This document shows, one piece after another, positions 1-10,936 of a stretch of 64,000 bases of DNA; position 1 is the stretch's first letter; each line of letters opens with the position of its first letter. The notes under the pieces are model-generated. The model was given only the letters and a program-made list of their open reading frames with translations. It was not told the origin of the DNA and ran no database searches. The stretch comes from Paramecium pentaurelia. Lineage: Eukaryota; Ciliophora; Oligohymenophorea; Peniculida; Parameciidae. The stretch is taken from positions 518,338 through 582,337 of the forward strand of contig CAJJDO010000035.1 of assembly GCA_905183005.1 (NCBI GenBank), written 5' to 3'. Made by a program: the position numbers and the translations under genes.

Positions 1-761
1 ACCATTACCAAATAACATATCTACATCTGTAGCAGGTAAACCACAATGAAGTGCTAATCTTAACATTTATTCCATAACAACATTTACTCTACTGTCACCT
101 TTAAAGAAAACTTTGTTTCCTGTAATCAATGCACCAAATATCTATAAACTTGGTATTTCTAATGGAAAATTGAAGGGAGCCACAACAGCACAAGATCCAT
201 AAGGCCATCTATATCCTGTTGATTATTATCCAGGACGATCTCCAGCTACATTAAATGATCTTGTTAAAAAACGAGGTTGATCACCACTAAAATTTTAAAA
301 AAATCTCTCTGTCACAACTACTTCCCCTGATGCTTATGCAAAATGTTTAGGTACAACTCTTTATATTAATTTGACTAAGAAATCATGAACTTCTTTTTTT
401 TTAAGTTCTGCTGCTATTTTATGACATACTTCTCCATAGAGTTAATATCTTTATGGATTTTTTAATGGATTATGTAATCCACTAATTGGACATTCTTTGG
501 CAGATTCAATATATTTCAATAATTCTTATTTGTCCTAGACATCAGGTACAGTAATAAATGGTTCACCATTCATTGGATCTACAATGGTTTGATATTTATG
601 GGAATCAATCCATTTTCCACGCAAAAAGTTTTATGCCTTATGTGGATTACGAGCAGATCTATTATTAAATTATTTATAACACTCTCTTACAATTAATTTG
701 GGTCAAGACTAAAATATGATGGAATTGTAGAAAATGATGCAATATTCCTAAATTTTTGCAT
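1..761 (-). CDS. delta-1-pyrroline-5-carboxylate dehydrogenase, ALDH12-like (5' part)
   Basis: N-terminal ~243 residues of an aldehyde dehydrogenase; the gene runs off the left edge. The family oxidises glutamate-semialdehyde/P5C to glutamate with NAD+ in proline breakdown, usually in mitochondria. The start ATG is at 761. A 32-nt intron (659-690, GTAAG...TAG) joins the leader to the body; without it the frame breaks. After splicing the body reads FLRGKWIDSHKYQTIVDPMN, then GEPFITVPD, as in plant-type ALDH12 proteins. Further on it keeps the 'RWPYG...PFNFPLEIP' block of the NAD-binding domain. The short leader MQKFRNIASFSTIP is basic and hydroxylated and could be a mitochondrial presequence. 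The catalytic Cys region lies outside the window. Family assignment is firm; the ALDH12 subgroup is from remembered motif similarity. Confidence 0.85.
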
Positions 762-1203
762 ATTATTTATGATTTATTTTTGTCATTAAAATGGATAAAA
801 CCTGACCATTATTCTGATTACATACAATTTATAATAATATTATGATGTATCTCTCTTATATGAGAATACATTCTAATTAAAATCAAAATGAATTCAAAGA
901 ATTGATAGTTTAGTCTTTAGATAAATAATATTGAAATTTATATTCTTATTTTATAAGATTTAATATAAAAATTATTATCATGCTTGATTATTAATCATCA
1001 TAAATAATAATATATTAATTATATGCATAGAAACTTATTGTTTTAAAATATATTATCCATACTTATAAACAAGAATTTTAAATTATTTATCAAAATTATT
1101 TCATATTAATAATAATCATAAAGAAAAAGAAATGAGTTGAAAAGTAATATCATCAAAGATTACAATATTTTGACATTAATTATATAAATTATACATAATA
1201 ATT
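762..1203. other. intergenic, nothing recognised
   Basis: A+T-rich spacer between the start of the P5C dehydrogenase gene and the end of the next minus-strand gene. No convincing reading frame or RNA gene was seen. It should contain the P5CDH promoter. Confidence 0.5.
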
Positions 1204-3572
1204 TCAATTCTTAATATGCTATTCTTCAAGGAGATTGATACTATTTGGAATATCACGACCTTCCAAAGAAACCATTATTTATTCCTTCTCATTTTGGAAT
1301 TACATATTATTCATTGTCATTTCATTTTTCAAATTTAAAATTTCAGTAAATTTTGGCATATTTAAATTTATCCAAGATTAATTGTTTGTATTTTCATTAT
1401 TCTAATCATAATGTTATCTTTCATTATCTATTTTATATAAATTATTATGCTTACATACTTTAAAATAACAAAGAGGGTTACTAAACAACTAGCATGTCTT
1501 AAATAGATCCTCTTAAATTTAAAGTTCTCTTTATTAATTATTGAATCTAATAATAAGATAAATCTTTTTGAAATTATTTGATTTATTTATTATTATTCTA
1601 TTATTAATAAGTTAATATATTATCAGGTTAAATATTTTAATCCTTATTTGCAAACTAAGAATCATTATTTTGAGTTAAGCTAATTTCTGAATTATTAGAT
1701 AATATTTGTTATGATTCTGATTCATTAGATTATTAATTATAGTCTTCAAAATTTAAAATTTGATTGTCTTAATCTTATAAATTTTGATTTAATTCTTAAA
1801 TTTCCTTTTTATGAGATTCAAAATTAGTGATAGCATTCTCTTATTGATTTTCTAAATGAGTGTTATTCTCTTTCAAATTTTAATTATTTTATTTTAAAGG
1901 ATCTTCTAAAGATTGATCAAAGTTAGAAGATTCAACCTATTCATTATTTGCTGTTATTAAAACATCTTTACTTAAATTGATTTGAGTTGTCAGATCATTT
2001 GATTTTAAATTTAAATCAATAGATATTTCTTAAAGTTAAGCTGGAATTGATTGATCATAATTCTATACACCATTACTCTCTTTTTCACTATTGATAATGT
2101 AATCATTTTATTCAAATGTTTCCTAATATTATGTACTTTAGTTCCAATTTTATTCTACTTATTAATTATTTTCTAATTCTTATACTTCTGCTTTTTCTTC
2201 AATGACTGAATTATTCTGAGATTATTCAAATTATTCAATATTTCCTTCATCATAGTTTACTTCTGAAGATATAATTAATTCTTATCCTTCATAGGGTCTA
2301 AATTAGGTTTATTCATTTGTTTCAGATTAAATATTTATATTTTTACTCTAATTTGAATAATCAGATTCTATTTATTATAGTTCTTGCTCTTGAATTTCAA
2401 GTTATCCATTAATCTATTTAATTTATTATAATTCATTTTATTCTTAATCATATATTATTTTTTCCTATTCTTTTAATTATTTTAATTTATTTTCATCATC
2501 TAATTAATTATTTTTTAATTATTTTAAATATTCTTATTCCTATTCTAATTTCAATTTCAGATCCTCCTACTTTTAATTATAGTTTTCATTTTCTTCAATA
2601 TCCTTTAAATAATCATCAGTTTCAACATTATTTTCAATAATATAACCCACTTTTAATGAATCTTATGTATTATCATCCTACACTTCTTTCATTTTATAAG
2701 GTGTAGGTATCTCTGATTAATCATTAATATTGCTCTCTTATTTTTATAATTCATTAGAATCATTTAATGAGTTTTTCATTATTTAATCTTGATTAAAAGT
2801 TTCTTCTATATTTTACTTATTAATTAGATCTTCATTTTTATTTAATGCCAATTCATTTTTATCCTAATCGGATTTCTAAATTTCATTTGATTTTTATAAT
2901 TATAAATCATCCTAACCAATATCATCTTTTGAATTCATTGATTTAAGAAGAGATTATTCATAATTACTTTAGTCTTCTTATTTATTTTGACTTTTATTAG
3001 AATCTTCACTTAAGTCAAAATCTAAAGGTGAATCATTAATATAACCTGCTTCATCATCAAACTCAACTTGTTCATTCTATATAATTTATTATAAATTGTT
3101 ATCATCCTATCGATTATTATTAGAATTGTCTTTATTTGTAATTATTTATGAATTTGTATTTGATTATGATTAATTTTATGATTCTTCTTATGGTTATATT
3201 TTTAATTCTTAGGAATTTGTAATATTTATCACTTAATAATCTTCACTTATTAATGTTTATGATTAACCTACATTTTAGGATTGTCCTTATTAAATTTATA
3301 GATTTTGATTATTTTATGTATTTATTAAATCCTCAGTTTCTAAATTAGTTTAAGTGATTAAATTTGAATTGCTTTGTGAAGGAATTTATTTTTTAATTTA
3401 TTATATGGTTGATAGAGATTTTTGATTACTTTATTAAATATGAACTTCATTTCGGATATCGTATTATATGTTTGATAGATTTAAAGTATTAAATCTATAA
3501 TTAGATTGAAATATACCCTGCGTTATTATATAATAACATACATAAGATGATGAGTTATTTGGCAATACTCAT
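1204..3572 (-). CDS. Q/N-rich low-complexity protein with signal peptide
   Basis: About 771 aa from three exons. Introns are at 3495-3516 (22 nt) and 1428-1458 (31 nt, in phase); with both removed the length is a multiple of three and ends at TGA 1206-1204. The N-terminus MSIAKQLIILCMLLYNNAG looks like a signal peptide. Almost all the rest is Gln, Asn, Glu, Asp, Ser and Lys, with coiled-coil-prone stretches such as LKLKLEQEQEYLKQLK near the middle. Most Gln codons are TAA or TAG. The last ~80 residues are less biased and contain a normal-looking segment ending in GRDIPNSINLLEEQHIKN. I recognise no domain. It could be a secreted, surface or secretory-granule protein; that is inference from the signal peptide and composition only. 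Confidence 0.65.
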
Positions 3573-3627
3573 TAGGCGTTTTATGTAAATATATAATTAT
3601 AATTTACAACAATAAATATAATTAATA

Positions 3628-6600
3628 TCAATCTATGGCTATTCCATCCTTTTCATTTATTTCCTATTGAATTTTACTAAAATGTATAAATACTGATTCC
3701 AAAGAACTTAAAAATAAAAAAATCAAATACTTTTCCTCAATTTAAAAATCTTCAATATGGCCTTCTTATTGTAAACTTTAAAAGAAATTGAATGATCTGT
3801 AAAAACTAAATCCTTCTTTTGGAAGAGAGTACATAAAATAACCCTCCCTTTTTTCCTCTATTTATTTAGCATAAGAAAATTAATTTTAAATTAAAATGGT
3901 CACTTAAGGATAAATATATTTAACTGAGATTTGATAACCACTTCCATATTTTCTAAAATTAAATTAAATAAATACTATCTTAAATCTTAAGGAGAACCTA
4001 AACATTTAAATTAACCAGCTATTAATATTCCAATTCTATCACTCAGACTTTCTGCTTCTTCAATAGTATGAGTTGTCATAATTGCTGAACAAGCTCTTAA
4101 TTATATATTCCTCTTTAATGTATTAAAGAGAAATCTTCTAGATATTGGGTCTACTCCAGAACTAGGTTCATCAAAAAAAGTAATATCACTTCCTCCAATT
4201 AAAGCATCAGCAACACATAATTTTCTTTTGTTGCCACCACTTAATTAACCAGCTTTTGTATTTAAAAATAAATCTAATTGCATAGTTTTTATGAAATATG
4301 AAACTGCAGCAGACAATTCTTTTCCTTATAATCCTTTGATTCTTCCAAATAATTAAAGATGTTCTACTAGAGTTAGATTTTCCCATATACAATCAAATTA
4401 TGGACACACTCCCACATGTTACATAATACTCATTATTTATTATTTTGGTTCATAATCATTTAACAATGCTTGACCTGCTGTTGGAGTATTAATTCCAGAA
4501 AAGATATTAATTAAGGTTGATTTACCAGCACCATTTGGTCCTATAATACCCAAGATTTCACCTTTCTTGACACTAAATGTAAGTTACTGTAAAGTAGGTT
4601 TGCCTTTAGTATATTATTTTTCTAAGAATTTAGATTTAATAGGATCATTATTATCAGCTTGAAGTACCCTATATCTTTCATTTTGAACTTCCTCTTCTAT
4701 ATTTTCATTGACTGATTATTAAATTTGATTATGATTTATAAATGATTTCTTATTTTCTAAAAAGAACAAGATTCCAGTAAATACAACTATCTATCCCAAT
4801 ATAATTAATAAATATGATTCAGTTGTTGTTAATAAATAAGGAGCTTCAAAAAAGGATTCTACTTCTAGATAATTATTAGCAGTAAATAAATAAGCTGAAA
4901 AGAAAGCATAGAATGGTGATATGATCTTATATTATAAATTAAAATAATTACCGAAAATAATATTTCAAAAACATATAGAACATTCTTAAGAAATACAGGT
5001 TATTCCAATTCTTTGTAAAAGAAAAAAGTAAAAGCAACTAAGATATTAGGTAAACAAAAGAGTATAAAAAAACAAAAGATTGTAAATAATTTTAATGCAC
5101 TTTCTAATTTATTAAATACAAATCCCATAATATAAGCAAATAAGATTTAACTTGGTCCAAATACTAAAAAACATGAAAGTGATCTTGTAATATTATCAAA
5201 AACAATATTCAAATCTAATAAAGCTGAAACTATTAAAAATAACACTAAATTTAAGAAGAATATTATAAGATCAAAAAAGAATGTTCCTAACCAATATGTT
5301 AAATTTCTTAATCCCATTCCTTGTAATGACTATTTCAAAAAATATTCTTTTTCTAATACAGGTTAAGTTATATATATTGTTGCATTGAAACAGAATGCAA
5401 TTACACAACAAGATGCTAAAAGATTAATTTTAAAATGGTTTAAAACATATTCAGGTAATATTTTGAATATTTCATCTTAAAATTCAACATAAGCAACAAC
5501 AACAAGTCCATTTATAAAAGCAATCATAGGTATAATAATTGAAAAATAATTTGTTGTAGTTCTAACTACAGTATAATATCTCCTTAAGAAAATTGCTAAG
5601 ATTTAATTCAAAAATGAATATTATGGATCATTAGATAAGCATTTAGGTATTGATTTAATATCTTCATTTTGAGTATCTTTATCCTTAATTTCAACTGGAT
5701 ATGATAAGAACTCTTAATTATCTCTTTCATTATCATCATCAGAAGCAGGGATACCTAAACTTTACTTAGCAATTTATATCTCACTTTATCTTCTAAAAGT
5801 GAGTTGAGCTTATTCTTCTTCCATACCTATTTTCACAAAAGCATCTTCAAGTGTTTTCATTGATAAACCAATTTAAACAGACATTTATTCTAATTCCTAA
5901 AATAATTATCCAAGTGTATTTTTAGATGTAAAAGGAATATTAAAAACATATTAATTTTCATTAGAATGTTCTGTTTCTAAAAAGCATTCTGGTACATATT
6001 TATTTACTTTCTCATAAATTTAATTTCTTAATTAAACATCACTAAATGTTATTTTTAAATTATAACCTTCCCCAAATTTCTTTTTAATAAAATTCGATGT
6101 ACCCACAGCCAACAATTAACCTTTTGACATTATTCCTATCCTATTAGCTAATATTTCAGCCTCATCAAGATGATGAGTAGTTAATATTATTGTTCTTTGA
6201 TCCTATCTTATTCTTTCTAAAATAGACCAAATTTATCTTCTTGAATATGCATCCATTCCAGAAGTAGGCTCATCCAAAAATATTATTTTTGAATTTCCCA
6301 CTAAACTCATACCTAAAGATAACTTCCTTTTTGACCCACCTGATAGTACTTTTACCTAAAGATGTCTCTCTCCAATCAAATCTGTTTTTTTCAATATTTC
6401 AAATATCTCATATTTATCAACTTTCCCCTTTATAGAACTAATATATTTTAGGTTTTCTTCAACAGTTAAATCCTCATATAAACAATCTTTCTATGTACAA
6501 AGACCTAATGATTATCTTATTTTTGGTAATTAAGTATCCAAATTCATTCCATACATACTAACCAAACCTGATGTTTTTGAAATCATTCCAGTCAAAACAC

Positions 6601-7782
6601 TTATAGCAGTTGTCTTTCCTGCACCATTATGTCCTAATAAACAAAATATTTCTGATTCATATAACGAAAGTGATATATTGTCTACAGCCTTTAGAGTTCC
6701 AAATTTTTTTTATAAATTTTTAATTATTATACTTGGAGGAACAGAATACTTTATTTCTTCATGATATATAGCAGAACTCACATCATTATCTTCTGATTTT
6801 AATTAGGCAAATAAATCATTTTCTTTTATTTATACTTTATTCCTTTTCAAAAAAAATAAAGGTTCCTTTGCTACTCCATATTCATTTGGAATTACTTATT
6901 CAAAATATAAAAATAATAGAAAATAAATAATAGCTTAAACAGCCATTTGTGCTCCCTCATATTTTGTTGAATATATATCCATAATCTATTCTGATGGAAA
7001 CAAATTTGCTGATAAAATATCACCTGGTATTCCAGGTTTCATAGATGCAATATAAGTAAAAGCTACACTACATTAAGGACTAAAAATGCTTAGGAAAAAA
7101 TAGAATGAAAATGAATTTGCTGCACTTTCAACAAAAGTGAAATATATAAAAAACACACAAGCAATTTAAAAAAAACTTTATATTTCTCCTGCAATTTTAA
7201 CCTCATTAAATAAACTTGAAAATAAGTAGATTTGATTCATAGACTATAAATAATATTTATTCCAATACTGCAATAGAGAATAGAAAATATGGCCATGTCA
7301 ATGAGATAAAACTCTCATTAAATTAATCATCCCATTTTATTCCAAATATAGGAAACATCAAAAATAATGACAACTCAAAAATGATAACTGCCTAATGATA
7401 ATTGAATTTTATACTATTATAACTCTAATATATCCTGTTAAAACCCACCCTATCAGATAAGACTTCTCATTCATACCCATGATCTAATCCTAAAATATAT
7501 AATTATACCTTTTGGAGTTCTTTGTATCGTTTACTTTTTTCTTCCACTAACTTAATCAACATTGATCTCTATGTAGAGGCTGTTGCTAAACTATAAAGTA
7601 ATGGCATTAATTATTTCATTTCAGAAAGGTATTCTTGGATAAAATTGACTACTTTTACCTCTGAAAGTAAGCATTAGGGAAACTATGATTGGAAGCAAGG
7701 CTTCTATGAATATTTCTCTATTTCTGTAACTAATAAGTAGATTTTTCTTGATAAGACTTATTATCTATTGTTAGGAATTCAT
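3628..7782 (-). CDS. ABCA-type full ABC transporter
   Basis: About 1337 aa, two membrane domains and two ATPase domains, probably a lipid exporter or flippase. Order: N-terminal helix (start MNSQQQIISLIKKNLLISYR at 7782), TMD1 to about 6880, NBD1 about 6700-6000 (Walker A GHNGAGKTT, signature LSGGSKRKLSLG, Walker B IIFLDEPTSGMD), TMD2 about 5620-4780, NBD2 about 4560-4030 (GPNGAGKST, LSGGNKRKL, FFDEPSSGVD). The post-Walker text 'TTHHLDEAE' and 'TTHTIEEAE' is typical of subfamily A. Six introns are needed, including 3953-3975, 7244-7268, 7392-7414, 7490-7508 (19 nt), 7634-7658 (ends AAG) and one near 4926-4951. The large extracellular loop after the first helix, usual in animal ABCA proteins, is absent. 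It ends 55 bp before the start of the Q/N-rich gene. Confidence 0.9.
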
Positions 7783-7984
7783 AAAGATAAAAAAATGTTC
7801 TTAATTATTTTATATTAAAATTAAATACTAATTTTCTTATTTAATAGCAAGATTTTAAATAACTAACAAAAAATATTATTAAACAATTATATCTTTTAAT
7901 GGCAAATTTAAAAATTATTTAATATAAAATGGTCTGTTTAAAGTGAATATATATAATTAACACAAAATATCTGTTAAATTTTAA

Positions 7985-8662
7985 TCAAAATTTTTTCTTA
8001 GATTTAAAAACTAGAACATTTGTTTCAGAAACATCATCATCAATAATTTAATTTTGTGTTTAATTTAAAATATTAAACTTTTCTTCTTTTTTTGCATAGG
8101 AGATAATTTAATATTTATTTTTTCCGATTAATTTATTTTCAAAATGATTAACTTAAAGTAATGTATCGCCAATAAATGGTTTAATATCTACTTCACTATC
8201 TTATAAATAAGTGATCTCTGATCTAGGAAATATATCACTTTCTTCATTTGATATGAAATATTCTTATTTAATTTTTTTATATGATCTCTTTGTAGAAACA
8301 GATATCAATTTATTAAAAAATAAATCTCTTTCAGATCTTTTTTTATTTAAATTTAGATTATGTTTTTGAGATTCTGAAAGTATTCTTTCTGTACTTCTTA
8401 AAACATATTTTATAACTCCATGTTTTTATACAGTTGTTTTAAACATTGGTTAAGGAGCTATACGAGGTCTATTAACAAAGAAGTTTGTTTGGATTGGATA
8501 ACTATTATTAGCTGTCCCCTCATATTCTTCATTGAATTTGCGTTTGTCTTTTGATGGTGATTTTGTAATGGATGAATGAGTTTCTTGTATCTTGTAATTA
8601 GGTTTCTCTCTTAATATTCTTGAATTCTTTCGATGATATTCATTATAAGAGCTATAGTTCAT
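7985..8662 (-). CDS. hypothetical basic protein, 225 aa
   Basis: Single uninterrupted frame under the ciliate code, from ATG 8662 to TGA 7987-7985. The protein is hydrophilic, rich in Lys, Arg, Ser and Asn, and begins MNYSSYNEYHRKNSRILREK. It has no membrane segment or signal peptide. The middle carries KRSERDLFFNKLISVSTKRS, and the C-terminus is ETNVLVFKSKKKF. I recognise no family. Polar, basic, Ser-rich proteins of this kind are often cytoskeletal or cortical in ciliates, but nothing here proves that. Confidence 0.6.
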
Positions 8663-8703
8663 AATTAATGTATATTTTGTTTATTTCTTTTTTATGTAAT
8701 TTA

Positions 8704-9715
8704 TCAATCACATTCAGAATCATCATCTGCTAAAAAGTCTTCCATTGAATCCTCCTCATCCACAAAATCATCTTCTTCATCTTCAATATCATCCTAAACA
8801 TCTAATTATTCAACATCATCACTCAATTTTTCATTTTCTTAACTTTCCTTCTTTTTCTTAGGTTAGGCAACTTTTTTTATTTTTTATTTAATAGGTTTAG
8901 GTTCTTTAGGAGGTTTAGGTTCTTTTGGAGGTTTAGGTTCTTTTGGTGCTCTAGGAGCTTTTGGTTCTTTTGGTGGTTTTGGTTCTTTAGGTGGTTTTGG
9001 TTCCTTAGGAGGCTTAGGTTCTTTAGGAGCTTTTTTAGGTTTAGTCTCAGGTTCTACTTGAATAGGATTAGGATTATTAGGATCAGCATTTGCTTCTTAT
9101 TCTGCCTTTTTTGCAGCTTATTCAGCTTATTTTTCTGCTTTTAATCTTTATCTTTCAGCTTTATCTATTTCTTGTTATTATTATTCTATTATTCTATCAT
9201 TCATGAATTTAAAGTCTTTCCAAAGTGATTAAAAATTTTCATCAAATTATTGTACAAGTTTCTTACTTTTAATTAAAAGTAAGTTTTCTTTGTTAGTTGT
9301 AACTGCAGACTTAGTCCAGTTAAAGGAACCTGTAGCTATATAATCGGTATCAATCACTAAATATTTATTATGCATCAAACTAACAGTTGAATTATCGAGT
9401 TTGATTTCAGCCTGAGAAAAAATAACGCTATTTAATTACCTATCCTTTTCCTTCTTCTAATATTTGATCTAAAATAGCTTTTTATGAAGGTATCTTGGTC
9501 TAAGCATCATCAGTGATCACTTATATCTTTAATTCAGGATTCTCTTTCATCATCTACAACATTTTACCAACAATATTTTTATTGGTGAATGTGTAAACAC
9601 AGATACGAATATATCGTTTAGCTTAAGAGAGAAATTGAATAAGCTTTTATTCATTCTCTTTGGATGGAAAGAATAAAGGTTCTATAGTTACTTAATCTAA
9701 TTTTTCTTCTTCCAT
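8704..9715 (-). CDS. PLD6/Zucchini-like phospholipase-D-fold protein with PKEP-repeat tail
   Basis: 327 aa, two exons; a 28-nt intron at 9412-9439 ends in CAG. The first ~175 residues resemble the single-HKD PLD family (PLD6/Zucchini cardiolipin hydrolase or piRNA endonuclease, bacterial Nuc). 'KRYIRICVYTFTN' is the usual strand after the first helix, and 'MHNKYLVID...TGSFNWT' is the HxKx4D motif followed by the GSxNxT box. One HKD motif is present, so a dimer would be needed for activity. Next comes a charged coiled segment (about residues 175-235, KAERQRLKAEKQAEQAAKKA) and then a Lys-Pro-Glu repeat region. The tail is very acidic (…DDIEDEEDDFVDEEDSMEDF). There is no N-terminal membrane helix like that of animal PLD6. 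Nuclease versus lipase activity cannot be told from sequence. Confidence 0.85.
8897..9045 (-). repeat. tandem PPKEPK-type coding repeat
   Basis: On the plus strand, units such as 'ggttctttaggaggttta' recur about eight times with an 18-nt beat and small variations. They encode (K/A)PPKEP or APRAPKEP units in the tail of the PLD-like protein. The array is imperfect, so it is probably stable coding sequence and not a young satellite. Confidence 0.85.
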
Positions 9716-9734
9716 ATATAATATTTAAAATTAT

Positions 9735-10741
9735 TCAAAGTGTGTTAATTAATTATAGTAATTTTTATTTCCATTATTGTTTTTCTTCTTCATTCACTTT
9801 AGCCAATGATATTTCGAAACACTCAAATTATAATTTGATATGTTATTCACTTTCGAATTGGCTAGTGTCAAGATCATCATTGTTGAATATTTACTCATTT
9901 GGATTTTAATTGGTATTTTAATCTTCCAAAGAATGAAAATGATCACTTATGGAATGTGTGGATGGTTACTTAATTTAATTTTGTTTTTCTGTTTAATTCA
10001 ATTTATTTCTATGAATCTAAATTTAGAAATTAAAGTAATAAAATACTTCAATTGCATATTAATCATGAAGAGTTAAAAATTATTTAAAATTTTCCTCAAA
10101 TTCTTATAATATTTTCATTAGGTCTTGTTAATATATAGCTTATTCATTTTATTTAAAAGATAATTGAATCTTTTTCAAAGTTTCAATAAGTGTCAATCCA
10201 CGATTATGAAACTATAAAATAATGAAGCAAAACTACACTATCACATTAACAACGAGGACTTTAAGTGGATGATAAAAAACCACCAACAGAAGACACATTT
10301 GTTTATTTATTACCAAATGAATCTCGGTCTTATAATATTTTACATATTTTACTAGAATTGCTGTCTTTTATTTTTTTATGTGAATCAATTCTTTAGCTTT
10401 TTTAACGATCTTCTACATTAGCTTATATTACTTAAAGTTGAAAATCCTTTTAAGAAAGTTAAAGTTCTAAAATATAGATGCACAAATAGTAATACTTAAT
10501 GTATTTTGATCTCTTTCAGATTATCGTAAAGTTTCTAATGTTTATTCTAATAATTGTTTATATTATTTGATCTCTATCTCTAAAGACTTATTACTTTATA
10601 ACAGTTTCTAAATTTTAGAAAACGAATTACCTAATTATCAGATTAGAGGTTAGGAATTATTTAATAGTTAAACACTTATTTAGGTGAACTTTCAAAAGAT
10701 TGACCTGAATGAATAATTTCAACATCATCATCATCTGACAT
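9735..10741 (-). CDS. coiled-coil protein, 299 aa, five exons
   Basis: Starts MSDDDDVEIIHSGQSF at 10741 and ends ...WKQKLLQLINTL at TGA 9737-9735. Four introns are needed: 23 and 29 nt in the first part, 25 nt at 10212-10236, and 30 nt at 10017-10046. With all removed the length is exactly 300 codons. Residues about 38-95 form a coiled coil (KLLQSNKSLEIEIKQYKQLL). Next comes a Ser/Thr-rich stretch with a CQC motif, and then a second helical region (ETLKKIQLSFKQNEQ, LQEFEENFKQFLTLHDQ). No known family was recognised. Joining the two halves through the 25-nt intron matters: read alone, they look like two small genes. Confidence 0.7.
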
Positions 10742-10936
10742 TTTTGTACTAATTTAAAATATTATATGTATATATACTCTCCAATAAAATTTATAAATAT
10801 ATATATATATATAATCATTAGTTGTTTTAGCTACATTCATTATTATCATAAAATCGAGGCTAAATGATGTTTGATTTTGAATGAAAAAATATATAAAAGA
10901 TTTTTTTTGTTTTATTTATCAATTCAATCTCCCCAT

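Noticed and set aside
7621..7660. Apparent frameshift or TGA inside the ABCA gene
   Set aside because: A 25-nt GT...AAG intron at 7634-7658 is in phase and links the two parts; the whole gene is then divisible by three.
8897..9045. Possible CRISPR-like or satellite array
   Set aside because: The repeats have no spacers, vary in step with codons and encode PKEP units in a real protein.
9840..10076. Plus-strand hydrophobic ORF, open to 10706 under the ciliate code
   Set aside because: The opposite strand carries a consistent five-exon coiled-coil gene with normal composition; the plus-strand frame is its shadow.
10119..10192. Boundary between two small minus-strand genes
   Set aside because: The 25-nt intron at 10212-10236 joins both halves in one frame, giving exactly 300 codons, so they are one gene.
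10790..10820. (TA)n runs as telomere or origin signals
   Set aside because: Short TA runs are common in all spacers here, and no C4A2/C3A3-type telomere repeat is present in the window.
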